From Castor canadensis (taxonomy: Eukaryota; Chordata; Mammalia; Rodentia; Castoridae), in contig NC_133396.1 of assembly GCF_047511655.1 (NCBI RefSeq), positions 134,115,490 to 134,179,489 on the forward strand: a stretch of DNA of 64,000 nucleotides. The letters run 5' to 3'. This document shows, piece by piece, positions 55,301 to 64,000 of this stretch (position 1 is its first letter; every line of letters starts with the position of its first letter). Made by a program: the position numbers and the translations under genes. The notes beneath the pieces were generated by a model. The model saw only the letters and a program-made list of their open reading frames with translations. It did no database searches and had not been told where the DNA came from.

Positions 55301-58300
55301 CTAAATATACCTCTATGAATTAAAATGAAGACACATTTAACTTTCTGTCATTGTAGTTGATCTGACATTAACATAATGCTTAGTTTGCTGCATTTGTGTT
55401 AATTTATTGATATTCCTATTTAATCACTGGCTTTTAGTGTTTCCTCTAGATTACAAATATCTAGCTCATAGCCTAATAAATACTTTTTAAAAATTAGGTA
55501 CAGAAGCTTTCTATTTTGTTAAAAGTATTTTAAATAACCTCCACAGTTTAATTTTATTAGTATCTATTTCAGTAATCATAGGATTATTTCTTTTTTCCTT
55601 TGCATTTAGTGAGTTATATTGATTCTTTTTTGAATGTTAAAGCATGATTGCACTCTCATAAGAAATCCCACATGCTTATGATGGATTATGCTTATGATAA
55701 GAGTTAGATTTTATTTGGTATTATGGACTTAGGAGTTTTGCATCTATTTTCATGAACAAGATTGATCTGTTATTTTCTTTACAGTGTTGATATGAAATTT
55801 CTGCTGACCTCATACAATGAATTGGAAAGTGTTTCCTTTTTTTAGTTATCTGCAATTTGTGTACAACTGGTGCTACTTTATTTGTAATAATTGTAAGAGT
55901 TAATGGGGAAACCGTCTAGTTCTTGAGACTTCTTTATGGAAAGATTTTAACGATAGTTTCAATTTGTTTAATGGACATTAGCTCATTATTTTTCCTGGTG
56001 GTTGAGTAAGAATGGTTTCCTGGAATTTGTCTATTACACCTAAGTTGCCCAGTTAGTTGACATAAAGTGACTCATGGCATTCTTTTATCCTCATTTTAAT
56101 ATCTTAGTGATATATCATTCATTATGATTGTTATCGGCATGTATCTGTTTCATTCTTGACATCTTATAAATTTTATTAGAGTGTAACCAGTGAAGTAAGC
56201 TTATAAACATTATTAGTCTCTTCAAAGGATAAATGTTTATATTTGTTGACTTGTTCAAGTATTGCCTTCTATTTCACTAAATTTATGCTTTTATCTTTAT
56301 TATTTCCTCTCTTCCTTTTTCTCAGGGTTATTTTATTAGTCTTTTTCTGGCTTGTTTAGGTGGTTTCCCAGGTTCCTGATTTTTGGCTTAAATATATGAA
56401 TTTAATGGTGCCAATTTTCCTCTGAGTGTAACTTTAGCCTTGTCCCACACATATTTATATTTTGGATTTTTAAATCATCTAGTTAAAAAAATACAATATA
56501 ATTTTGGTGTCATCTATGTGCTCTGAAGTATTTAAAACTTTCTTTTTATAAGTTCTAAATGGGAAGTTTTCTTAAGGTTGTTGATTTCTGGTTTAGTTTT
56601 TTGTGATACACTTTGAATTATATCTTTTCTTTGAAATTCATTTATATTTGTTTGATAACAAGCATGTATTTACTTTAGGTAAATGTGCTTTTGTCTTTGA
56701 AAATGGATAACTTTGTCATTGTTGGGTTCACTGATGTTGCATATATACCAATTGAATTGAATTTTGGTTTTAATTAAGTTTATCCATATCTATATTGATT
56801 TGGATATCTGTATTTTAGTTTTCCTTTTTTATTAGCATATGTAATTGTAAAAAGTAATTGGATTCATTTTGCTGCCTCCATACACGTGTGTACACACATA
56901 TACAAAACATATACATTGTACATTTGTATACACACATATACAAAACATTGCTTTGGCAATGTTTATCCTCTCTTACCCGCTCTCTTACTGTCTCCTTCCT
57001 CTTCCACAGCCCTAATAATTCTTCCTTTACTTTCATGTCCTTCTTCTATCCCCTAGATTCCACATATTAGAAAAAACATGCAACAATTGTCTTTGTGAGT
57101 CTGGCTTATTTCCTTTAACATGTGATTTCCAGTTCCATCAATTTTCCTACAAATGAAACAATTCCATTCTTCTTTGTGTCTGAAGAAAGCTCTATTGTAT
57201 ATATATTTATCACATTTTCTTTATCCATTCATCAGTTAATAGGCTGGTTCCATGATTTGCATACTGTGCATAGTACAGCAATAAACATGAGTAATGCAAG
57301 TGTCTGCATAATAAACTCTCTTTGATTCTTTTGGTTATATCCTCAAAGTAGTATAGCAGGATCATATAGTTCTATTTTTAGTTTTTGAGGAACATGCATA
57401 GTGATTTCCATAGTGGTGAACTAATTTGCATTCCCACCAACCATGTATAAGGGGTTCTTTTATCCCTCATACCCTTCTAGCATGTGTTGTTGCTTGTTCT
57501 CTTGATGATAACCATTCTGACTGGCATGTGGTAGAATCTCAGTGCTGTTTTGATTTGCATTTCCTTGGTGGCTAAAGATGTTGAAAACTTTTTTCATGTT
57601 TGTATTGGTATTTGTCCTTGTTCATTTGAAAAGTGTTTACTCAGGGCCGTTGTGGTGGCTCATGCCTATAATCTTACTTACTCCAGAAGTAGACATTGAG
57701 AGGATCATGGTTCCAGAGGCCAGCTCAAGCAACAGTTAGCAACAACCCATCTCAACCATCTCAACCAATTAAATCTGGACCTGTTTGTGTGCACCTATTA
57801 TCCTAGCTATTTGGGAAATATATACATGACCCAACCATAAAGTGATACCCTCTCTTAAAAGTAACCAGAGCAAAAAGGGCTGGCTGGTTGAGTGGCTCAA
57901 GTTGTAGAACACCTGCCTGGCATGCACAACACCTTGAGTTGAAACCCTAGTAACCACCCCCCTCCAAAGAAAGAAAGAAAAGTGTCTGTTTAGTTCATTT
58001 GCCCATTTATTGACTGTATGCTTTGCTCTTTGGGTGCTTAAACTTTCAAGTTCTGTGTATTTTCTAGGTATTAATCTCCTGCCAGATGAATAGCTGGCAA
58101 TGATTTCCCCCAATTCTTTAGGCTGTCTCTTCCCTCTGTTGTTTCTTTCACTATCCATAATCATTTTAAGTTAATGCAGTCCTTCTTGTCAATTCTTGAG
58201 CTATTGAACTATTAGGGTATTATCCAGAAAGTCATTGCCTATGCCTATATCTTGGAGTGTTTTTGTGCAATGTGAGGGATAGTCATCTAGTTTCAGTCTT

Positions 58301-60283
58301 CTACCTGTAGACAGTTTTTCCATCACTTGTTAAAGAGGCTGTCTTTTTACCAATGTATGTTTTGGGCACCTTCGTTGAAAATCAGATTGCTGTAGCAATC
58401 TTCTATTTTCTTCCATTGGTCTGTGTTTGTTTGTGCCAGTATCATTGTTGTTTTTGTTACTATGGCCCTACAGTATGAGTTGAGATCCAGTACTGTGATA
58501 TCCCCAATGTTTCCAACATTGGTATTTTTCTCAGGATTGGCTATTGGCTATTTGGGGCTTTTTGTGCTTCCATATAAATTAATTGTTTTGTTTCTGTGAA
58601 GAATGCTATTGAAATTTTGATGGAGACTGCATTGACTCTATGTATTTCTTTTGGCAATATGGGCATGTTAATGAAAGATATTAAAGACCTCTACAATGGA
58701 AATTATAAAGCATAGAAGAAGTAGACACTAGAACATGGAAAGACTACCATGTTCATGGATTGGTTGAATGTTGTTAACATGGGCACTTTAGTTCTTGCCA
58801 TTGTCAGATTTTAAGGTCTTCATGAATTGGCACCATGATGTATGTTAGTACCAAGATATGTTAAGATAATTTTCTATTTTTTTCTTTCAGAACCGTGCAC
58901 ATTATCTTTTGCTGAAATGGAAAAGAATAATTTACTCTTAAAATGGGATTTTGACAATAGACCATATATTTTTCATGGCGAGTATATTGAGTTTCTTTGT
59001 AGAAGAGATACTTATATAAGAGACTCATCTATTATGGGGTCTGAACTTAGAGTGCAGTGTGACAGAGGACAGTTGAAATATCCAAGGTGTATTCAGAGAG
59101 AGAGGTAAGAAGAGGCACCTACAATGGTTTCTTTTTTTTTCAGATTGTTATTCAAGAGATTATTTCTGGTATAAATTTCAGAAATATTATGTTCCACAGT
59201 ATCCCTACTTTATGGCTATTATAAAGGAAAAAGAATCATGTTTTCTTCATTTTTAAAGTCAAGCAAATGCCTGAAAGTATTAATTCAACAAGCTTTCTGA
59301 ATTTTTAGCTATTTGCCATTTGATATTTGTGACACTTTGACAACCAGATAAACAAGTCAACTTGTATGTACAATATTTAAATGCACAAAATTTAGTGTAT
59401 ATATTCTGAAATAATACATAGGAAATTTTATATACATATATATATATATAAATCACATTTTCTCACCATCCTTAGTATAAGTCCTAAGTAGAGGTTGGGA
59501 AACACAGTTGTATACGCCTTTCTACCAAGACAAAAGCATGTTTATAGTAATGATTAAAATTGTGATATTTATTTTTAGGACCATATCTGTATATGAGTAT
59601 TTATAAACATTTACTGAAGTGATTCTACATATGACAATTTCAAAGATATCTTTTGTACTACCTGATAGGTGAAAAGTAATCCTTTTCGTTTCTCAGAAAA
59701 GTAGCAAGAGACTATAATAAAATGATATAAATCATTTAATAGGATCAGAATTTTTATCCTTCTGAAGATAGAACAGAGAGTGGAAATTATGTCTTGTATT
59801 GTTATGAATATTAGAAACACTCTTGACAAAATGGCCATGGTACTGTTCTTGTAAGTGTACACAATGAACTAACTCTTTGAGCTACATAAAGTCAACTTTT
59901 TAGATATTTTGAACACTCAAAAATTCAAAAGATTCACGTGGGTAAAAAATTTCTTTTTATTTTTAATTGTGATAAAAATCAAAGTGAAGAAATGTTACAT
60001 GCTGCCTAAATATTTTGGTATACCTTGGCTTCCTCATTTACAAGAAAACAGGGGGTAAATAGTTTAGAAAAAGTTATAAAAAGGTTAGTATAGTAAATGA
60101 TGTTGGAGTGGTGATGTTATCTACCAGGGATGGCTATTGCCCTTGTTAGTACCTAAGTTTGAAAATGACTCATTATACAAAACATCAAATGGCGAAGGTT
60201 GTAAAATTGATGCTTATTTTAAAAAATTCTCTTTTTCTCTCTCATTTAGGATTCTGTCTTATCAAGAACCCTTGCAGACATAA
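40256..60283 (+). CDS. F13B: F13B, coagulation factor XIII B subunit, complete, 12 exons
   Basis: This is the secreted plasma carrier subunit of factor XIII. It binds and stabilises the transglutaminase A subunit in the A2B2 complex and helps target it to fibrin. Segments: 40256-40319, 43216-43416, 45114-45299, 46086-46262, 46617-46793, 49184-49363, 49450-49635, 50447-50629, 53619-53819, 55108-55290, 58891-59104 and 60250-60283. They total 1,986 nt, i.e. 661 residues plus TAA, the human length. Exon 1 encodes a signal peptide of about 20 residues. Exons 2-11 encode one sushi (CCP) domain each, and each has its four cysteines and late tryptophan or its usual replacement. All joints are phase 1 except the last (phase 2). 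Expected glycosylation sequons N162 (NYS) and N545 (NGS) are present, and N506 (NRS) is extra. R617-R618-D619 replaces the human RGD. Identity is secure and the gene looks intact. Confidence 0.97.
40320..43215 (+). other. F13B intron 1
   Basis: No exon. It holds an old minus-strand L1 3' end at about 41620-42420 with a SINE fragment inside (about 41985-42040), and a small Tigger-like fragment at about 42620-42720. The rest is unassigned. Confidence 0.5.
43216..43416 (+). CDS. F13B: F13B exon 2 (sushi 1)
   Basis: The acceptor is actcatttcag and the donor TTCA|gtaagt. It encodes residues 22-88, KYCDFPNVENG to EPRCFR, with four cysteines. Confidence 0.94.
43417..45113 (+). other. F13B intron 2
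   Basis: Only a MIR at about 44228-44425 is recognised ('gattaagatataacctctgcaatc', 'ctgagcctacattgctcatccataaa'). The remainder is AT-rich and unassigned. Confidence 0.5.
45114..45299 (+). CDS. F13B: F13B exon 3 (sushi 2)
   Basis: The acceptor is cctctgtag and the donor ACAAG|gtatgt. It encodes about residues 89-150, CTKPDLRNGYISDVK to SSQPSCRKEQ, with four cysteines and a late tryptophan. Confidence 0.94.
45662..45835 (+). mobile_element. Dimeric rodent SINE
   Basis: Located in F13B intron 3: 'ggcaccagtggctcatgcctgtaatcctagc' ... 'gtgtaggacctgagttcaaaccccagtactgc' and an A-rich tail. A short internal deletion removed part of the B1-like half. Confidence 0.9.
46086..46262 (+). CDS. F13B: F13B exon 4 (sushi 3)
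   Basis: The acceptor is aattttttag and the donor ACCC|gtaagt. It encodes about residues 151-209, TCLAPELHNGNYSTTQK to LTPQCT, including the conserved NYS sequon at N162. Confidence 0.94.
46617..46793 (+). CDS. F13B: F13B exon 5 (sushi 4)
   Basis: The acceptor is ttgtttttag and the donor GAAG|gtaaat. It encodes about residues 210-268, LTCSALKLIENGYFHPVK to PESPVCE. Confidence 0.94.
46794..48000 (+). other. F13B intron 5, proximal part
   Basis: AT-rich DNA with a local direct repeat near 46910-46962 ('aaataaatatcttttaaacc' twice). Decayed LINE-like wording around 47450-47720 cannot be assigned firmly. Confidence 0.4.
48000..48430 (+). mobile_element. Ancient LTR-type repeat (MLT1-like)
   Basis: Recognisable order: 'agatatacacatcctaatccttggaacc', 'ggcaaaaggaactttgtagaagtgatta', 'tgttttaagccactaattgtggtaattt'. 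The family is inferred. Confidence 0.55.
48440..49125 (+). repeat. MIR relic followed by an unassigned ancient repeat
   Basis: About 48440-48635 has MIR wording ('aactcaggtagacatagactc', 'ttaatttctttatgtatagtatggg'). 48640-49120 has old-repeat wording ('tggctagaagcaagtcacaggtccca'). Confidence 0.5.
49184..49363 (+). CDS. F13B: F13B exon 6 (sushi 5)
   Basis: The acceptor is ctctattag and the donor ATTG|gttggt. It encodes about residues 269-328, RRNRCPPPPLPLNSKIQTH to EPPKCI. The donor is weaker than its neighbours but is fixed by homology and phase. Confidence 0.93.
49450..49635 (+). CDS. F13B: F13B exon 7 (sushi 6)
   Basis: The acceptor is ccttttcag, only 86 bp after exon 6, and the donor is GTTG|gtatgt. 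It encodes about residues 329-390, EEKEKIACENPPFIENG to APECV. Confidence 0.94.
49636..50446 (+). other. F13B intron 7, nothing recognised
   Basis: No exon or confidently named repeat is seen. Confidence 0.4.
50447..50629 (+). CDS. F13B: F13B exon 8 (sushi 7)
   Basis: The acceptor is cttttcttag and the donor TTGG|gtaaga. It encodes about residues 391-451, NIENCKPPPEVMNGEVVGG to SPPVCL. Confidence 0.94.
53025..53215 (-). mobile_element. Dimeric rodent SINE, minus strand
   Basis: 'ggggattgaactcagggcctcatgcttgctagg...ccacttgagccacgactccagtcct' then a B1-like half ('ctcaagccacagtcctctta'). Confidence 0.8.
53452..53545 (-). mobile_element. ID-like SINE half, minus strand
   Basis: Poly-T edge, then 'ggcagcaatggggtttgaacttagg...tatcacttgagccatgcctccagtcc'. 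It ends about 75 bp before F13B exon 9. Confidence 0.8.
53619..53819 (+). CDS. F13B: F13B exon 9 (sushi 8)
   Basis: The acceptor is gtctttcag and the donor AAAG|gtaaaa. It encodes about residues 452-518, PCTVSVDHMDRNNIEMKW to PQCVRK. CNRSEVKYP carries an N-R-S sequon at N506, where human has NRG. Confidence 0.94.
54310..54895. mobile_element. L1 3' end with an internal inversion
   Basis: 54310-54600 is L1 3'-region sequence in the minus orientation. 54601-54895 is late ORF2 in the plus orientation ('attcacaatagtcaatttatggaatcagcc'). The head-to-head arrangement fits a twin-priming inversion or two insertions. Confidence 0.6.
55108..55290 (+). CDS. F13B: F13B exon 10 (sushi 9)
   Basis: The acceptor is atttttgcag and the donor TTAG|gtatgt. 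It encodes about residues 519-579, SKGRCASPPLIKNGVIISS to ARPLCL, with the conserved NGS sequon at N545. Confidence 0.94.
55590..57040 (-). mobile_element. Old L1 ORF2 region, minus strand
   Basis: Minus-strand old-L1 wording in order, for example 'ctgctgacctcatacaatgaattggaaagtg' at 55800 and 'tttcctggaatttgtctattacacctaagttg' at 56020. No intact reading frame. Confidence 0.6.
57041..58680 (-). mobile_element. L1 ORF2 3' half, minus strand, split by a SINE
   Basis: Continuous reversed ORF2 wording ('cattcccaccaaccatgtataag', 'ctttttaccaatgtatg', 'cttccattggtctgtgtttg') on both sides of the SINE at 57643-57978. Confidence 0.8.
57643..57978 (+). mobile_element. Long composite SINE inserted in L1
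   Basis: It has two B1-like segments in tandem ('gtggctcatgcctataatctt' and 'ctgtttgtgtgcacctattatcctag'), then an ID-like half ('gggctggctggttgagtggctcaagttgtagaac'), ending in (AAAG)n. The L1 word 'aaaagtgt' occurs on both sides, consistent with a target-site duplication. Confidence 0.8.
58891..59104 (+). CDS. F13B: F13B exon 11 (sushi 10)
   Basis: The acceptor is tttttctttcag and the donor GAGAG|gtaaga. It encodes about residues 580-651, PCTLSFAEMEKNNLLLKW to YPRCIQRE. Codons at 59001-59009 give R-R-D at residues 617-619 instead of the human RGD. Confidence 0.94.
59105..60249 (+). other. F13B intron 11, nothing recognised
   Basis: AT-rich DNA with a short (TA)n tract near 59434-59450; no exon or named repeat. 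Confidence 0.4.
60250..60283 (+). CDS. F13B: F13B exon 12 (C-terminal tail)
   Basis: The acceptor is tctctcatttag. The exon encodes the short tail ILSYQEPLQT followed by TAA at 60281-60283, matching the human LSYQEPLRT ending. Confidence 0.93.
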
Positions 60284-60460
60284 AAATGAATGGCAGAAAG
60301 AAGAGTATTTCAACACATCACAAAATCCCTTATGAAACATACTTTTTAGAAGGAACAGGTTGAGCTGAAAACCGTTAGGTTTTTACTTGTTAGAAGATTT
60401 GAACCAAAATTGTTTTTGCTGAATATTTATTTATAAATAAAAAACCCTCAAATATTTCAT
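60284..60460 (+). terminator. F13B: F13B 3' UTR with poly(A) signal
   Basis: AATAAA at 60436-60441 lies about 155 bp past the stop and is followed by a T/G-rich stretch (ttcttgtttgg), as expected for a cleavage site near 60455. Confidence 0.7.
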
Positions 60461-63400
60461 TTCTTGTTTGGATGATTCAACATTTAACCTAATCTTTACC
60501 ACACATCTCTCACATGCAAAAATTGGTGTACACATCTAAATATTACTGTTTGCTGATGCCCACTGACTGGACTATACTGTCTTCAACATGTGCAAAAAAT
60601 TACACTCACATTTTTCTTTATCATCTTTATTAATATTAGTGTTTTCTGTTACTTTTAATTCAACATTTATGTCAATAGTAAAGAATCAAGCACACTGTGA
60701 GTAAGGAGTTATAAAGTTATATTAGAAGATTTACTTTTGAAGGGCCAAAGGAATTGCCCTTCAAAATATGAAGAACCTTAAAAATCATCTGACTAAACAC
60801 ATGTTGAAAATATTATTAAAGGAATATGGTTAAAAGAAGAGAATGGTCCTTGGAACTTCTATATTTTACACTTTCCAAATATTTTTTATATTATATTATT
60901 GTTAGAGTCGTGCAGATTACACAGTCCGAAATTAGGGGGTCCGATAAGCAAGATGACAGAGTCAGTATCACTTAGGTCTGTTGGAGACTTGAAACAGCAC
61001 CCACTGTTACCTTCCTGTTTAAAGGAACAGCCATATTTCCAATTATTATTTCAGTCCACTCACAGGTATATGTAGTAGCACTGTCTGGATACTAGAACCC
61101 CTGTTAGGACTGGCTGTTGGAACTAGAGGAGCACATTTTTTTCCTCTCTAGAAGCTGTTTTGTTCATCTGTCTCAAGACCAGTTTGCTCTTTAAGATGAC
61201 ATTCAACCCCCTATAGCCTGTTAAGCCATGAAATACCTTATGAAAGTGAATCTACAGCTGACCTAGCACTGTGGATCAAATTTTGATTCAATGTTAAACA
61301 TACTTATTTTAGAACTGTTCTTGAGTTCATAGTCATCATTTTGGCTATTCTCCTATATTAGATTTCCATAGTGGATTCCATTAAGTTGAAATTAAATATC
61401 AATAAGAATGTATTCATTCTTTTAATCTATTCATCAACCACTTAATGAATGTCATTGAGCACCCGCTGTATTCCAGGAAACATATATGTAATATAGGATT
61501 CAGAGGTAAATGAAAAGTTTGTCTCATTATTTCAAAGAACTCACAAGCCAAGGAACTACTCAGTTTAGTGGAAGAGACAAGCATGTACCAGTGGTTGCAA
61601 AGTCAGATGTCCAAGATGGAAGGTACAAAATGTAGATGGTGAGTGTGCCTTGTCTAGTGGTACTTTGGCTGAACTGGCCACAACATGCTCTGCACTGCTG
61701 CTGCTTTGCTCAAGGCAGATCATTGCCAAGTGTGAATATGTAGCCAGTGTTAACAAATCTTCTGATTTGTTAACTGTCAAGTCTACTGATTCCTATATGT
61801 TGGAGGGAGAAAGAAATATTTTGTCGACAACATGGCTTAAAGTTGCCTGTTTGTAAATGCCAAGTTCTTAAGAAATAAGTGTGAAAAGCACAATAAGGGA
61901 AGTATAGACAAGGTAAAAGTGATGGCCAAAAGCAAGCATACAAAGTTTAGTGATTCAGGATGGGTCAAAGCAGAATAAAGGAAAACTGAAAAGGAGTGGC
62001 TGAACTCTTTCAATGACAACTGGAAGAAATGATGCTAAAAACCTTGTTTGAATATTCTTGATTACCTCAAAAGGAACAGCATCCAGTATGAACTTGAGAC
62101 TGCTATTGTAATAAAAAAAACATAGACACGAAGGTAGTAAACCCACAAATAAGTGTGGCAGTGAATGAGGAGACAGGGATAAAAGAGATCTTTTTGAATA
62201 AAATAATGAGGATTCAAACATGTTCAAATTCAATAGGATGAGTTGGCAAAGAAGGACAAATGGAAGGTTCTGGGAAATATTGCATAACATATTGCAAAGA
62301 ATTCCTGAAAGAGTGAGAATAGATAGCAACCAAAGGCACGAGGATGTGGATGACCTTTCATGGGAGGAGGGAATGAATTTGTGCAGGGATAAGGTCATTC
62401 ATTTCATTTGGTTTCTGTTTCCTCTGAAACAGGACAGGAAACTACCTGATGAGAATTTGGAGAGGTAGAGATAGATGGGGAGAGAAGGTAAAAGAAGAAA
62501 CACAATCTAGGAAGGTGATATGGCCAACTGTAATAGTTTCATTGTTTTATCACTTCAATTAGATATGAAAGATATTCAAGATAAATGTAACAGTAATCGT
62601 CATCTTTCATTCTAAAGAAGATGGTGTTGTAAGACAATTTTCATCATGACGGATTTGAGGCCAAACTTTGCTTAGCTAATTTTCCATCCTTGTACTGCAG
62701 GGACACAACATCAAAGATCAAAGAATCACTAACAGGAGGATCACCCTAGGGTATTCAAAAGCTTAGCGGGGCTACCTGTTTCTGCACAGAAGAAACTTTA
62801 ATTTTTCAAAGACAAGTTAAGAATTCATAGATATCTGTCTTTTTCTTTATAAAAAAGAAAGATCAAAACACTGGAGAACATTATATATTAAAACTGAATT
62901 CAGGCTAATCCAGCTTGATTCCTTTGAGGAAAAATGGAGAAAACGGGAAGTCTAAAAAGTCTAACCAAAACTCAGGAGTAGTTAGCCCAACTATTTCTTC
63001 TCAAATATGAAGGAACACTAGTTATTAGATAATTCAAAAGATTTTAAATTTGCTGCCATTTGATTTGTTTTTATGTACTTTCAAATTATGAGAAAATGAA
63101 AGTTCAGTTAATAAATTTACTTGTAATCAAGTAGATTTTTCTCTGATTATATATTTTAAGAATTCAAGTGTTAATATTTTCATAATTTTTGTCAAATATA
63201 AGGACAACTATAAAACAGTTCTAACAATGGAAATGTAAATAGGATAAAGAATAAAATTCCTTTTGTTCTCTCTCATACCTCAGACCTTTTAACTTAGTCT
63301 GCAGGCTAGTATTGTAAGGTATATAAATACATATGCTTACATGTATATTTATGTCATAAATGGGATATATATAATTTATTGTATACCATACTGTATATTG

Positions 63401-63877
63401 TTCTAGGACTTATATTTTCACCTTTCACAATATGAATACATGTGGATTGATTTCATTTTTTATAAATGAATAGCATTTTATAAGCTATTTAAAATTTAAA
63501 AATAATTTATTAAATTATTCTTTGATTGATGGAATTTTCAATTGTTTTAAATCTTCCTTCTTTCCCTTATTCTTTCCTTTATCAGTTACAGGTGGAAGTC
63601 AAAAAGTAAATTTTAAGCTAAAATGAAATAGAATTTCATCTAACATATTTTCTCTAACATATGTTCTCTAAACGTATTTGTTAGAGAACAAGTATAAATA
63701 CAAAGAAAGATTTTAACATTGAATAAAATTACATAGTGAGGAGAGGAAGGGAAAGAGGAGGGAGAAAACATTGTAAGCTAATTTTTATTATTTTTTCAGA
63801 CATAAACAAATAGACTTTGCCCAAAAATGTGGGAATAGGGTATTACCTGAAAATACATTCTTCCTATAAAAAGCAAA
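60461..63877. other. Intergenic region downstream of F13B
   Basis: No coding exon is recognised. Old LINE-like wording occurs at about 61425-61640 ('cacttaatgaatgtcattgagcacccgctgtattcc'). The short open frames show no family similarity that I can see. Confidence 0.4.
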
Positions 63878-64000
63878 ATTAGCAAATATTTTCTCCCACT
63901 CTGTGGGTGTTCTCTTCAGTTTAGAGACCATTTCTTTTGATGAACAGAAGCTTTTTAGTTTTATGAGGTCCCATTTATCTATGCTATCTCTTAGTTGCTG
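63878..64000 (-). mobile_element. L1 ORF2 fragment at window edge
   Basis: 'tattttctcccactctgtgggtgttctcttcagtt' and 'gaacagaagctttttagttttatgaggtcccattt' are reversed L1 ORF2 wording matching the region near 32690-32810. It continues beyond the window. Confidence 0.8.

Noticed and set aside
61955-62398. A 147-codon minus-strand open frame downstream of F13B
   Set aside because: It is low in complexity (leucine, serine and phenylalanine rich), has no recognisable family, splice or promoter context, and is within the length expected by chance.
1-64000. CRISPR arrays, operons, tRNA or rRNA genes, phage or plasmid features
   Set aside because: None is seen. The tRNA-like boxes belong to SINEs, and the window is ordinary mammalian genomic DNA.

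Overview
This is a mammalian nuclear window. It has spliced genes with GT-AG introns, LINE-1 (L1) fragments of several ages, MIR, L2, Tigger and MaLR-type relics, and no prokaryotic features. Many copies of a dimeric SINE are present: a 7SL/B1-like half ('tggctcatgcctgtaatcctag') joined to a tRNA/ID-like half ending in 'agttcaagccccagtac'. This points to a rodent, and I infer a castorimorph such as a beaver or kangaroo rat; the species itself is inference. The gene order is ASPM then F13B on the same strand, as in the human 1q31 block next to the complement factor H cluster.

Region 1 (1-25.5 kb) is the 3' half of ASPM, the spindle-pole microcephaly gene. Eleven coding exons can be placed, corresponding to human exons 17-20 and 22-28. 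They join without frame conflict into 1,856 codons plus a stop. The giant IQ-repeat exon opens at 8946. It stays in one frame only until a stop at 12999-13001, but a strong in-frame donor (AAG|GTAAGA) lies at 12917/12918. Behind it are about 300 bp of decayed sequence still recognisable as the last part of human exon 18. A second lost exon, the human exon 21 equivalent, survives as a fossil at 17185-17385 with a TAA stop and a destroyed acceptor. Skipping it keeps the frame. The gene therefore appears functional but with two IQ segments removed.

Region 2 (25.5-40.2 kb) is intergenic and nearly all transposon-derived. It holds an internally deleted L1 with a tandem-repeat 5' region (about 29.7-34.0 kb) and an old L1 scaffold (34.0-39.1 kb) interrupted by two MaLR-type LTRs and two SINEs. 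A long (TC)n tract lies at 29.57 kb.

Region 3 (40.2-60.5 kb) is a complete 12-exon F13B gene, encoding coagulation factor XIII B subunit: 661 codons, a signal peptide, ten sushi domains with all cysteines, and a poly(A) signal. An HNF1-like site sits about 100 bp before the ATG. The RGD tripeptide that I recall at residues 617-619 of human F13B is RRD here, and domain 8 carries an extra N-glycosylation sequon.

Region 4 (60.5-64 kb) is downstream intergenic DNA with an L1 fragment at the window edge. The two genes do not act together; their linkage is ancestral synteny. I found no new multi-gene system. The most notable observations concern how ASPM lost IQ segments while keeping its reading frame.
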